The position numbers were made by a program, and so were the translations under genes. Under the pieces are notes generated by a model. It was not told the origin of the DNA. It searched no databases and worked only from the letters and a program-made list of their open reading frames with translations. Below are positions 44,901 to 53,118 of a stretch of DNA of 64,000 nucleotides, in pieces. Each line of letters begins with the position of its first letter. Within the stretch, counting starts at the first letter, position 1. The DNA is taken from contig NZ_BLIN01000003.1 in the NCBI RefSeq assembly GCF_009811555.1, positions 1,364,001-1,428,000 of the forward strand, given 5' to 3'. The stretch is from Streptomyces caniferus. Its GTDB lineage: Bacteria; Actinomycetota; Actinomycetes; Streptomycetales; Streptomycetaceae.

Positions 44901-46623
44901 CCTGCAGGGCGGCGTCGGCCTCCTCCCTGGTGAGGCCGTTGCCCGCCAGGTCGACGGTCCGCAGCCGCACCCGGTAGTGGTGGCCGAACCGCAGCCTGGG
45001 CAGCGAACCGGGCTGTGTCCTGACCATGATCTCCAGCGGCAGCTGCGTCTGCGCCGCGTTGTTGAGCGGTTTCGGCAGGTTGGGCGGGCGGTGATCCTCG
45101 ACGGACCCCTCGTCGATGTCCAGTACCAGCCCCGGGCGGGGCGCGGACAGCGACCATCCGTCCCAGGTGACCAACTGCTCGGGCACGTAGAGATGGTCGG
45201 GGTTGATGGCGTCGCTCGGCGGCGAGGCCAGGTGGGCCTGGAAGAAGCCTTCGTCCGAGGCCGTGAGCAGAACCGGCCCGTCGCGTGGCTCCCGGTACTC
45301 CACGACGCGCTCGTGCAGGGAGAACCATCTCTGTCGTTCGTCGTCCCAGATGTCCATCCGGTGGCCGCGGGTCAGGTCCTCGGCGATCAGTTCGGGGGTG
45401 GCCTCGGGCTCCTGCGCTACGTGGGGGGCGGCGTCCCCCGGAGACTGCGGGCCCGGCTCCGCCCCCTGTCCGTTCTTCTGCTGCTCGATCACGCGGGCGA
45501 AGGCGTCGTCGTGTTCGACCGCCCGCGTGAACTCGTCCGTGAGGCTGCCCAGTCGCTCACTCCTGATCAGCGACAGCCCATGGGTACGCACCGGGGAGAG
45601 TCCCGTGGCGTCCTTGGGGGACGAGATCATCTTGCGCGCGGCGCCGTCGATGTCGGCCTGCTCGACGGCGAAATTCGTTGTCACCGCCACGAGGCCGCGG
45701 GACGGCGGCGGCAGCGGCTCCTCGTCCGTGAGGCCCTTGCCCGCGGGCACGAAGGCATGACGGTCCGGAAGGAAGACGTAACGAGTGCGGGGGGAGACAT
45801 CGTGCGAACGATTCCCCAGTGCGGGAGCCCAGTTGGGCGTGACGGTCAGGATGCGCCCGCCCGAGGACACGGGAAGCCGATCGGCCGGCAGGACGAAGTC
45901 CAGGACGAGGCCGAGGGTCCGGAGCAAGGTGGGGTGGTCACCGAGCGAGGTGAGCATCTGGTGGAAGTCGGGATCCTGCTTGGGCGGTCGCGGCCGCCGG
46001 ATCGGCTCTCCGTCGGCGAGCGTGGGGGCGGGGTGCATGGTGAGCGTGTGGAAGCCTTTCAGCCCGGTCAGCTCCTGAGGCATGGGGGGCTCGTCGTCCG
46101 CGGCGGTGTCGCCGGCCGCCGTGGCCACGTCCCCGGTGCCCGTTGCGGTGTCACGCGCTGAGCGCAGCAGCGCCCTGGTGGAGGGCGGGGTCTCGGGCGA
46201 CATCTTGGCCGCTTCCACATACCGTTCCTTGGTGAAGGTGCCGACTTCGTTCGCCGAGTAGGTGTGGAACGTGTCCGGGTCGGTGTGGCTTTCGAAGACG
46301 TAGGGGTCCAGCGGCGTCCGGCTGCCGAAGAGACCCTTCCACAGGTCGGTGTCGGGCGGCGGGCCCAGCGGCTTCAGACCGCTGACGAAGGGCGCCGAGG
46401 AGGCGGAAGTACGGTCCCCGGTACCGAAGTCGAAGGTGGCCGCCTTGACCTTCTCCGGCCAGGAGAGGAAATCGGGGAAGTGCGGTCCCAGCGTGGTGCG
46501 CGTCGTCGTCGTGTCGGACGTCACCAGTCGCGGGGCGATGAACACCGACACGCTGACCTGCGTACCGTCCTCCGAGAGACCGGCGGGGAGAACGGTCCAG
46601 TTGATGTGCTGTTCGAAGTCCAT
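41998..46623 (-). CDS. Giant protein with internal peptidoglycan-binding domain, function unknown
   Basis: 1541 residues, start ATG at 46623 with GGGGAG seven bases upstream, 17 bases after the preceding stop. No signal peptide or membrane helix. The N-terminus (INWTVLPAGLSEDGTQVSVS) is followed by long beta-rich stretches with no family I recognise. Around residues 650-715 there is a PG_binding_1 repeat: VRLVQQALMDNGHLLPHGAD, GTFGNETRAAYAEEQRAQGF. The last 45 residues are almost only Gly, His, Asp and Pro (DGDHDGHGDHDG), likely flexible and metal-binding. Operon partner of the 1066-residue protein. Codon use matches the neighbours, so no sign of recent transfer. Possible structural, surface or toxin-complex role; unproven. 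Confidence 0.85.
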   Translation of the reverse strand: MDFEQHINWTVLPAGLSEDGTQVSVSVFIAPRLVTSDTTTTRTTLGPHFPDFLSWPEKVKAATFDFGTGDRTSASSAPFVSGLKPLGPPPDTDLWKGLFGSRTPLDPYVFESHTDPDTFHTYSANEVGTFTKERYVEAAKMSPETPPSTRALLRSARDTATGTGDVATAAGDTAADDEPPMPQELTGLKGFHTLTMHPAPTLADGEPIRRPRPPKQDPDFHQMLTSLGDHPTLLRTLGLVLDFVLPADRLPVSSGGRILTVTPNWAPALGNRSHDVSPRTRYVFLPDRHAFVPAGKGLTDEEPLPPPSRGLVAVTTNFAVEQADIDGAARKMISSPKDATGLSPVRTHGLSLIRSERLGSLTDEFTRAVEHDDAFARVIEQQKNGQGAEPGPQSPGDAAPHVAQEPEATPELIAEDLTRGHRMDIWDDERQRWFSLHERVVEYREPRDGPVLLTASDEGFFQAHLASPPSDAINPDHLYVPEQLVTWDGWSLSAPRPGLVLDIDEGSVEDHRPPNLPKPLNNAAQTQLPLEIMVRTQPGSLPRLRFGHHYRVRLRTVDLAGNGLTREEADAALQAESAASPKDAAALMLPGGAGLQPFQRFEPVLAPAIVPRFAFEEGSSAFRMVIRSSPGPGPPPAGGGTVRTVALVNVTFGKHNDDVRLVQQALMDNGHLLPHGADGTFGNETRAAYAEEQRAQGFTGSGADGEPGCRSLTKLGLKSGFAVDCGTGTDAGPGTGTGGGRTAEQYAADFNRSSLVTAEGHGPYRGTDERHVVAPKASLRCVEWHGLLDEAIGSTDRTVQDEVYDLAARESGSLSDTSPSQPDVQVEPVRSSAADPDHPVHTVLHTGEQVELPYLPDPLSTGAVFLDLPGMPDGEPFPVPWDGEVWHRPRSLRLRLAEGTAPPRFDEASRVLTVSLPKGVVATVRVCSRIDFDEKVMGMAGWCREQEESVPGLASETEGDAAARRAAEARRTDDTLALAAASRHWMFTPWQELTLVHAVQQPLKSPVLTLSTPTVPRASGATAEHLTGSVALDEGTTDRIDLIAEWTEVTDAGLAGRTTREVAVPVFDLLTARAAGRNGVPSAEPALLRDGVLTFNTQAAEDKAKADATAAVAQPVNPQGDQDGRPHPLPPTPAKHEFGDTKHRTVRYHPVAGSKFADYFPPQFATPGQNVLTVEGTAQEHSVPSSKPPMAPRLLYCVPTLTLEHVGGPPGPIVHQRRGRGIRVYLDRSWFSSGDGELLGVVLGEPPGGDPKSVRDAWVTLMGRDPIHRSAPVFAPTAEVFTNAERQSGKLSLATPSGPLPVTVVGFTPQFEAGTPKPDEDEDKVGRWFCDLDLDTGDACLPFVRLALVRYQPDSIPGAEISSTVVLADLVRTLPDRELRVTPGDPLSVSVTGPSWDPTGSLPPRITATLQRRNSLVDDDDLGWVTLEDTTVDLTSVDAESSRTPFYTGQVPIPPGRRGGPLRLMVLETEGIRPDGPTPPTTPGPVIYCDTVTFSRRPGGPDGDHGDGDHDGHGDHDGPHGPGHHGPGDHGGGPGGGFPHR

Positions 46624-46640
46624 TCTCGTCTCCCCGCGGC

Positions 46641-49600
46641 TCACGCGGCGAACGCCGCGCAGTACTCACGCCAGTCGTGTTCTTTCGAGATGCACTGGGC
46701 GAAGGTCGGGTCGCCCGGCGCGCCGGAAAAGCTCCGCTCCAGTTCGAGCTTGACGGACTTGCTGAAGAAGGCGATCCGCACGCTGACCGTGAGGGTGCCC
46801 CGGCCACGGACCACTGACTGTCCGTCGTGCTTTTCGTAGCTGAGTTCCAGATAGAACTCGACGGACACCGTGACGATGCCCAGCACGGTGAGGAAGCCGT
46901 TGCACCGCAGATATCCGGCCAGGGTGACGTCGCCGTCCGCGAACAGGAAATGGATGCCTGCCATGACCGACACACCGCCGCTCGCGACACCCAGGTCCAG
47001 TGCCGCGCTGCCGCCGAACTCCAGGGCTCCCTCGACCTCCTTCACCCCGCTGGTGTCGACCAGCATGGAGAAGTAGCCTCCGCCCCCGAACAGCGAGACC
47101 GTGACGGTGAAGGGGTGCTTCTGCTCGGAGACCGAGAAGCGGAAGGAGACCGGCTTGTTGTCGAAGGGGATCGCCACCTCCGCGGACAGGGCGAGGTTCG
47201 ACAGCATGAAGACGCCGAGCGGGATCGCCGGAAGCGCGAGTTGGTAGCCGACACGGATACCGCTGGGCCGGATGTCCAGGAACGCGCCGGTACCGAAGAC
47301 GTCGGCGGGCAGGGCGGCGCGCAGGCTGTTGAGGAACTCCAGCTCATTGCTGAACTTGAGCTCCACACCGGAGGCCGTCACATCGGGTTTCTTTCCCGGA
47401 CCGGTGCTGAACTTCAACTCGTCGAACTCCACTCGGGCCATACCGAAGAAGTTCATCGCGAAGTGGCTCAGTTTGCCGTCCACGGTGGCCTTGTCGACGG
47501 CGTCCTTGGAGCGGACGGTGCGGGCGTCCAGGATCAATGAGGCCTTGGACACATCGATAAGGGCGTTCGGGTCCGGCATGTTGTCGGGCGTCTTCGGTGC
47601 ATCCAATGGCGGCTTCCACACATACCGCAGTTCCTTGCCCTGACCGTCGGCCAGATCGCGGATGCGCAGCACGGGTGTCGGCAGTTGACCGTTCGCGTCC
47701 TTGAGTATGGCCGCGATCTGGTCGTCGCCGAGCTGACGCAATGCGTCGAAGTTGTCCTTGACCAGGCCCTTCAGGTACTTGCCCAGATCGATGCCGAGCA
47801 GCTGGGCCCCGCCGAAGGCATTCCTGATGGCCTCGATGTCCTTCGCGCCGACGACCGCCCCGCCGGCGTCCGTGGTGAAGACGTCCGGGACCACGCCTGC
47901 CCGGCTGGTGATCGTCTTCACCGCGGAATTGGGGCTGGAGAGTCCACCGGCCTGCTCGGCCCCGAAGGTGAGGCTGAGCGGCTTCTGCAGATCCAGGTAC
48001 GCGCCCGCCGGGTGTCCCTCCATGGTCTGCTGCAGATACGTAGCGTTGAACACGACCTTGAGATCACCACCGTTGGGGGTGAATTGCTCGACGGCGGGGA
48101 CGCGTACCGCCGCCTCGTGCACACAGGGCTGGCCCACCACAGGGGTGCCGCCCTGCGGGCCGAGCCCGAAGGTCAGGGTGCCGACTGCGTGGCTGGTACT
48201 GCCGGGGGTCTCGGCGGGCGGCTGCGCCATGGCCACCACCTGGCCGTTCAGCGGACGTTGCAGTCGGTCGCCCAGCCTCGGCTCTTTGTTCTTGTCGTAC
48301 AGCTCCGTCAGACGCCCCTGTTCGTTGGGCGTCCCGTCCGCCACGAACACCAGCGGCATGGTGAAACCGACCTGTCGGCCCTCGCTGTCCGTGCCGATCA
48401 CGGTGAACTCGAAGTCCTCCAGGGAGTCACGGAGAACCACCCAGAAGGCATCGGGCTTTGTGGCCGGCGGTCGAATCAGCGGGGTGACGCGATCGGTGAT
48501 GCGCAGCGTACGGAAGGGCATCTCGCGTCCCTGATGCGGGAACCCGGTGCTCGCTCCGTACTGGACCTCCGGCTGCTTGACGACGATGTACTCCTCCTGC
48601 TGCAGGTAGGCGACGATCCCGTCGTCCGGCCGAGCGACGAACACGCGCCTGGTCTCCGTCACGTCCAGGGCTTCATGACCGGTGCACAGGCGGCCGTGAT
48701 TGACGACGCGGACGTACTGGTCACGTCCCAGGCCCGTGATGTGGTCGTAGGCCACCAGGCTCGGGGCACGCCGGCCGGCCAGCGTGTAGCGGTCGATGGC
48801 CGGCTGCGACAGCGGCTCCCAGGCGCCGTGCAAGTGGGCCGAGGTCCCCAGGGGCGTGACGAGGAACTGCTCCGCGTGCAGGGGCGCACTGTGGACTTCG
48901 AGTGGCCCACCCGGCCCTCCGGGCAGCTCGATCCGGCTGGTGAGGGTGACGAGGTCCTCCAGGGTGGCGCCGGCCACCGGGGCACCCCCTGGCAGCGCGC
49001 CCCCGCCCGTGACCGTCGCGAAGGCCCGCAGCTGAACGTCGCCGTCCTGTTCACCGAGCAACCGGGCGTGCCACAACACGGTGCGGCCGTCGAGCTGTTG
49101 GAGTCGGGGTCCCCCCACCCAGTCCACGGGGGCGTCGTAGGTGATCAGCAGCCGGGTGGGGAACTCGATGACACTTCTGGGGATGCCCTGGAAGACCGTC
49201 GATCCCGGCGTGTCCGGGATCTGCGGGCCGACCGGCACCGTCATCGGTACCAGACGCGCCCAGTCGAGCAGCGCGTCCAGCGACAGGTCCAAGCTGTCGA
49301 TGCTGTCCGGCACCGAGAATGCCAGTCGGGTCGAGCCGGCGGTGACGGCCTTCATGGGAGCGGTGACGGCGTTCAGATTCGGAGGGACCTCTTCCACTAC
49401 GTGCTGCGCCGGCAGCCCGACGAGGACGAACGTGGGCTGGTCCCGTTCCCGCCGCACCAGGCGGCGGCCCTCGACGCGCAGGTTGACCAGTGCGATGTCG
49501 ACGACGAGCATGTCCGCGGGCCGCACCACCCGGAACGGCCCCTCCGCGACGTCCACCTCGTGCGGCGGGTGTTCCGGGGGCCGGTCGGGGCCGGGGTGCG

Positions 49601-49841
49601 GCGGACCGGGGTGCGGCGGGCCAGGGTGCGGGCCGTGCGGGCCGTGCGGCGGACCCCCGGGGCCCCCGCCGAAGCCGCCGCCAAAGCCCCCTCCGAAGCC
49701 ACCGCCCCCGAACCCGTCGCCGCCGGCGCGGTCACCGCGGTCGCCGCCGTGGTCATCGTGCTGACCCTCGCCCTCACCCGGATGGTTGCGCAGCTCTGCC
49801 CCGAGCCTCAGGGAGACCGGACGGCGGATGGAGAACGACAT
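46641..49841 (-). CDS. Giant protein with Gly/His/Pro-rich N-terminus, function unknown
   Basis: 1066 residues, first gene of a two-gene operon. Residues about 25-95 are low complexity: acidic/His (GQHDDHGGDRGD), then GGGFGGGFGG, then PHGPHPGPPHPG repeats. From about 95 on it is beta-rich (VDVAEGPFRVVRPADMLVVD, GLGRDQYVRVVNHGRLCTGH). The last 250 residues alternate hydrophobic and polar positions (VEGALEFGGSAALDLGVASG, GIVTVSVEFYLELSYEK), suggesting a large beta-sheet or barrel. No signal peptide. I do not recognise a family. It probably acts with the downstream 1541-residue protein (17-base gap). Divergent from the hemopexin/metalloprotease gene. Confidence 0.85.
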   Translation of the reverse strand: MSFSIRRPVSLRLGAELRNHPGEGEGQHDDHGGDRGDRAGGDGFGGGGFGGGFGGGFGGGPGGPPHGPHGPHPGPPHPGPPHPGPDRPPEHPPHEVDVAEGPFRVVRPADMLVVDIALVNLRVEGRRLVRRERDQPTFVLVGLPAQHVVEEVPPNLNAVTAPMKAVTAGSTRLAFSVPDSIDSLDLSLDALLDWARLVPMTVPVGPQIPDTPGSTVFQGIPRSVIEFPTRLLITYDAPVDWVGGPRLQQLDGRTVLWHARLLGEQDGDVQLRAFATVTGGGALPGGAPVAGATLEDLVTLTSRIELPGGPGGPLEVHSAPLHAEQFLVTPLGTSAHLHGAWEPLSQPAIDRYTLAGRRAPSLVAYDHITGLGRDQYVRVVNHGRLCTGHEALDVTETRRVFVARPDDGIVAYLQQEEYIVVKQPEVQYGASTGFPHQGREMPFRTLRITDRVTPLIRPPATKPDAFWVVLRDSLEDFEFTVIGTDSEGRQVGFTMPLVFVADGTPNEQGRLTELYDKNKEPRLGDRLQRPLNGQVVAMAQPPAETPGSTSHAVGTLTFGLGPQGGTPVVGQPCVHEAAVRVPAVEQFTPNGGDLKVVFNATYLQQTMEGHPAGAYLDLQKPLSLTFGAEQAGGLSSPNSAVKTITSRAGVVPDVFTTDAGGAVVGAKDIEAIRNAFGGAQLLGIDLGKYLKGLVKDNFDALRQLGDDQIAAILKDANGQLPTPVLRIRDLADGQGKELRYVWKPPLDAPKTPDNMPDPNALIDVSKASLILDARTVRSKDAVDKATVDGKLSHFAMNFFGMARVEFDELKFSTGPGKKPDVTASGVELKFSNELEFLNSLRAALPADVFGTGAFLDIRPSGIRVGYQLALPAIPLGVFMLSNLALSAEVAIPFDNKPVSFRFSVSEQKHPFTVTVSLFGGGGYFSMLVDTSGVKEVEGALEFGGSAALDLGVASGGVSVMAGIHFLFADGDVTLAGYLRCNGFLTVLGIVTVSVEFYLELSYEKHDGQSVVRGRGTLTVSVRIAFFSKSVKLELERSFSGAPGDPTFAQCISKEHDWREYCAAFAA

Positions 49842-49870
49842 GAGGAACGCCTCACCGAACTCATGTGAAG

Positions 49871-49890
49871 GAAGAGTCGTGAAGAGTCGT
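49871..49890. repeat. Perfect 10-base tandem repeat upstream of giant-protein operon
   Basis: GAAGAGTCGT twice in tandem, 30 bases upstream of the 49841 start in the 381-base divergent region. Candidate regulator site; the rest of 49842-50222 shows no other feature I can name. Confidence 0.5.
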
Positions 49891-50222
49891 ACGAGCGGTG
49901 AGGTGCGGCGAAGGCACCTTCACCCCTCTTCCATGCTCACTCCGGTGGCGGACGCCCGCCACTGGGGAGCGGGACGGCAACGGCCGGCGGGGGTTCCGAC
50001 CGGTGCAGTCCCTCCAGGCGTCGGGGCCGGAGGCCACCGAGCCCGACTGCGACCTCTCCAGCTCCAACCACGGGGACACCCCGCCGAGTTGTCGGCGACG
50101 CCACCGGTGACCGGGTGCGGGCCGGCAGCCGCGGGGCTAGCGTGGAAAGGGAGGCGCCGTGCCGCCCGTGTTCCGGACGACGTCCCGGCCCCTCTGCCCC
50201 TTCCTCCCTCAGGCGGATCGCT

Positions 50223-51488
50223 ATGTCCTCCACCGTTCGCATCGCCGGCGCGCTGCCCACGCCGGACGCCGACCCGAGCCTGAGCATCGTCTTCGCCGGC
50301 GGCTGGTCGGTGGGTTACGACTGGGCGGCGGACCACGTGGTCATCGCGGGCGCGCCGGTGCAGCCGCTGTTCCCCTCGCCGTTCGACCGCGACCTGGACG
50401 GCGCGCTGCTCGGCCAACAAGCCTTCAGTGACTTCGAGTACGTCTTCCAGGGCGGCAACTACCAACGGATCAAGCTGGTCGGTCTGCAGCCGGACGGCGA
50501 CCCCGCCTCGACGGCGGAAAACTGGTCCCTGCCGTCCGACTGGACCGCGCTGGACGCCGTCTTCCCGGGCGGTGGGGTGAAGAGCGGCTTCGCCTACTTC
50601 TTCCACGGCCCGGACTACATGCGCTTCGACTGGCCGGCCAACGCCGCCTCGGCCGACTACCCGAAGCCGATCGGCCCGAACTGGCACACCAGCGGCGCCT
50701 TCACTCACGACCTGGACGGCGAGATCACCGGCCTGCGGGCCTTCGGCACCAAGGCGTACCTGTTCCGGACCGTCACCACCAGGGTGAACAGGGACGGCAG
50801 ACGGACCTCGAGCGGTGGCTTCGTCGTGAATGCTCCGGTCTACTGCCGTTACGACTTCAACGGGGAGGTCGTCGACAACACCGTCACCGATCCGGTCGAT
50901 GTCGTCGGCCAGTGGAACGGCCTCTTCCCGCTGCTCGATGCCGGACCCGCCATCGAGCTCGGCCTGGACTGGATCCGCGCGGCCGAATCAGCGGCCGCCG
51001 CGACACCGCTCGCCCCCGCCACCCGAACGGCGTTCGGGCATCACTTCATGACCGGCTCCCCGGACGCGACCGTGGTCAACACGGTCCGCAGCCGGCTGAC
51101 GCAGATCCACGAGCGGCTCACCGATCTTCCGAATCAGTTCAAGTGGACCGCGGACCTGGGGTTTCCGGCCGTGACCGCCCCGGGCGCACTGACTCAGATC
51201 GGGGACGAGTTCTCGACCTTCCACGGGCCCAACGGCCGGGCGGCGGCGCTGATCCATGAGGCGTGCCACTTCCGCTTCGACGCCGGCGTCGACGTACCGG
51301 AGTGGTCGGACGAGGTGATCGACGGTGTGCCGCAGGGCCCGGCCGTGATCAACGGCGTCACCATGCCCCGCTACAGCACCATCCCTACCACCGACGCCCT
51401 GGTGAACCCGAGTTCGTACGCCGCGTTCGCGCAGGAGACCGCGCTGGGCGACGACACCCGGTTCGGTGCCGCCCGACCTCAGCTCTGA
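50223..51488 (+). CDS. Hemopexin-repeat protein with C-terminal HExxH metallopeptidase-like domain
   Basis: A 421-residue protein without signal peptide. Residues about 20-215 hold hemopexin repeats: FSDFEYVFQGGNYQRIKL (69-86), then SGFAYFFHGPDYMRFDW (121-137) with DYPKPIGPNWH, and KAYLFR…YCRYDF (178-212). The C-terminal half looks like an aspzincin/M35-type zinc peptidase: HEACH at 345-349 within AALIHEACHFRFD, a possible third ligand Asp391 (TTDAL), and NPSSYAAFAQE (395-405), the usual NxxxYxxFA after the site. Hemopexin plus protease recalls animal matrixins but in reversed order. ATG at 50223 has only a weak AGGCGGA. Divergent from the giant-protein operon; a functional link is likely. 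Confidence 0.82.
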   Translation: MSSTVRIAGALPTPDADPSLSIVFAGGWSVGYDWAADHVVIAGAPVQPLFPSPFDRDLDGALLGQQAFSDFEYVFQGGNYQRIKLVGLQPDGDPASTAENWSLPSDWTALDAVFPGGGVKSGFAYFFHGPDYMRFDWPANAASADYPKPIGPNWHTSGAFTHDLDGEITGLRAFGTKAYLFRTVTTRVNRDGRRTSSGGFVVNAPVYCRYDFNGEVVDNTVTDPVDVVGQWNGLFPLLDAGPAIELGLDWIRAAESAAAATPLAPATRTAFGHHFMTGSPDATVVNTVRSRLTQIHERLTDLPNQFKWTADLGFPAVTAPGALTQIGDEFSTFHGPNGRAAALIHEACHFRFDAGVDVPEWSDEVIDGVPQGPAVINGVTMPRYSTIPTTDALVNPSSYAAFAQETALGDDTRFGAARPQL

Positions 51489-51593
51489 ACACGGCGCTGA
51501 TGCGGCGCTCCAGTGCTCCGGTTCCCCGTCGGAGACGTTGTGGAAGCGGCTCTCCCCCAGCTCGGCCCTGCGCACCTCCACGGTGTGGAAACG

Positions 51594-51638
51594 GCACGGA
51601 GGGGCGGGGCGCCTACCGGGCGCCCCGCCCCTCCGTGC
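51594..51638. terminator. Bidirectional terminator, 20-bp stem
   Basis: Arms 51594-51613 and 51619-51638 are perfectly complementary with a 5-base loop, between convergent stops at 51488 and 51655. Confidence 0.9.
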
Positions 51639-51654
51639 GTGTGGTGCGATCGCG

Positions 51655-52470
51655 CTACGGCTTGCGGGCCACACCGCCGAATTCGATCCACTCCTGGGTG
51701 AGCTGCTTGGGACCGAGGTCCGCATCCGGCATCCAGGTGGAGACCTCCACCAGACCCGGCTCCTGGACCTCCAGCCCCTCCAGGAATCCGGCCAGCTCAT
51801 GGGCCTGCCGCACCCGGCCCCACTGGCCGTGGGTGCTGACCCGCATGAACTCGGTCACGAAGTCGCGGGTGGCGGCGTCCTCGCTGACCAGCTGACACAC
51901 CACCAGGAAGCTGCCCGGCACCAGCCGGTCGGCGACCCGCTTGATGAGACCGGCCGGGTCATCGGCGTCGGGTATGCAGTGGAGGACCGAGACGAACAGC
52001 GCGGCGACGGGCCGGTCGAAGTCGATCAGCCGCTCGACCTCGGGGCTGCCGAAGATCCCGTCGGTGTCCCGCATGTCCGCCTGGATCACGGCCGTGTGGG
52101 CGTTCTCCTCCAACAGCGCGCGGCCGTGCGCCAGCACGATGGGGTCGTTGTCGACGTAGACCACCCGGGAGTCCGGGTCGACCTGCTGGGCGACCTGGTG
52201 GACGTTGTCCTGGGTGGGCAGGCCTGATCCGTGGTCGATGAACTGACGGATGCCGTGTTCGCGAGCCAGCCAGCGGACCACCCGCTGCAGGAAACGCCGG
52301 TTGTTGATCGCCAGCACCTGGGTACTCGGGACGACCTTGCTCAGCTCTTCACAGGCCTCGCGGTCCACGGCGTAGTTGTCCTTGCCGCCCAGGTAGTAGT
52401 CGTACATCCGCGCCACACTCGGGATGCTGACATCGACGGCGCTGGACTGCGATCGTGATTCCTGGCTCAT
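51655..52470 (-). CDS. SAM-dependent methyltransferase, DUF574 family
   Basis: A 271-residue protein of the actinomycete-specific DUF574 (Methyltransf_19) family. Signature pieces: SVARMYDYYLGGKDNYAVDR near the N-terminus, FIDHGSGLPTQDNVHQVAQ (SAM loop), VVYVDNDPIVLAHGRALL (acidic end of strand 2), ALFVSVLHCIPD and a C-terminal GPKQLTQEWIEFGGVARKP. Tens of copies occur per Streptomyces genome; substrates are unknown. ATG at 52470; longer frames upstream lack similarity. Solitary, ending at the strong convergent hairpin. Confidence 0.92.
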   Translation of the reverse strand: MSQESRSQSSAVDVSIPSVARMYDYYLGGKDNYAVDREACEELSKVVPSTQVLAINNRRFLQRVVRWLAREHGIRQFIDHGSGLPTQDNVHQVAQQVDPDSRVVYVDNDPIVLAHGRALLEENAHTAVIQADMRDTDGIFGSPEVERLIDFDRPVAALFVSVLHCIPDADDPAGLIKRVADRLVPGSFLVVCQLVSEDAATRDFVTEFMRVSTHGQWGRVRQAHELAGFLEGLEVQEPGLVEVSTWMPDADLGPKQLTQEWIEFGGVARKP

Positions 52471-53083
52471 TCCACACTTTCCCGTCGCTTCGACAGTCAT
52501 CAGCCATGGGGCAGGGGTGATCGCTCCGTACAGGAGTGACCACGCGCTGCAAGCCCCCAACATACCCACCGAACGTCGGTTGTTGCAGACGAGCGGCAGG
52601 GTCCCTTGCGGGCAAGTGCCGGGTGCCACCTCACCGGCACAGTTGAGCGCCCCAACAAGCGTACGGATCTGGGGTGTTCATTCGGCCAGGCCACAGCCCG
52701 TCTGCCCGTCATGGCCGTCGCGGCCGCCACGGCCGTCGTGCCCGTCACGGCCGGGAATCGCCCCCTCGGGGTTCGACTCCGCCCCGCGAGCTCCCCGACG
52801 CGGGGGTACGGGCCGCCACCACGCCACTCACAGGCGGCGGCCCGTTCCTCTTCCCCCGGCGACACCCGACGCCGGGCACGCCCCCATGCGGTCCGGAACC
52901 GGCCGAGGAGCGCACTCGGGCCCGACCCGCATCCGGTTCCACCACGGCAGCCACCCGAGCAACAGCCGTTGTGGAAAGGGGCGTTGCGTGAGGACGCCTA
53001 CCACCGTCGGCCCGCTTTACACCTGTCGATCGGGCCCGCCCGCACACGCCCGTGCTCGCCCACTGACTTACTTCCACGTAAAC

Positions 53084-53097
53084 TTACTCACCAGTAA
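53084..53097. promoter_or_regulatory. Operator-like inverted repeat of the TetR gene at 53119
   Basis: TTACT-CACC-AGTAA, 5-base arms, extended by AAC on the left and CGTT on the right, overlapping the expected -35 position of the TetR promoter. Strong candidate for autoregulation. Confidence 0.55.
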
Positions 53098-53105
53098 CGT
53101 TGCGG

Positions 53106-53111
53106 TAAGCT
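53106..53111 (+). promoter_or_regulatory. -10 box of leaderless TetR gene
   Basis: TAAGCT seven bases before the ATG at 53119; no Shine-Dalgarno. Confidence 0.5.
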
Positions 53112-53118
53112 GGCACGA

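Larger units (their letters stand above)
52471..53118. other. Intergenic region, mostly featureless
   Basis: About 650 bases between the divergent methyltransferase and TetR genes. The centre has GCCGTC/GCGGCC repeats (52705-52755). Open frames exist on both strands but give Arg/Pro-rich strings without domains. Only the last 60 bases, AT-rich, show a promoter and operator (53084-53111). Confidence 0.55.

Noticed and set aside
43621..46161. 846-codon plus-strand frame across the giant gene
   Set aside because: Antisense shadow; the minus strand has the domain similarity, ribosome site and operon spacing.
47685..49868. 727-codon plus-strand frame
   Set aside because: Antisense shadow of the 1066-residue protein gene.
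52606..53097. 163-codon plus-strand frame
   Set aside because: Arg/Pro/Ser-rich with no start signal; the end overlaps the TetR promoter.
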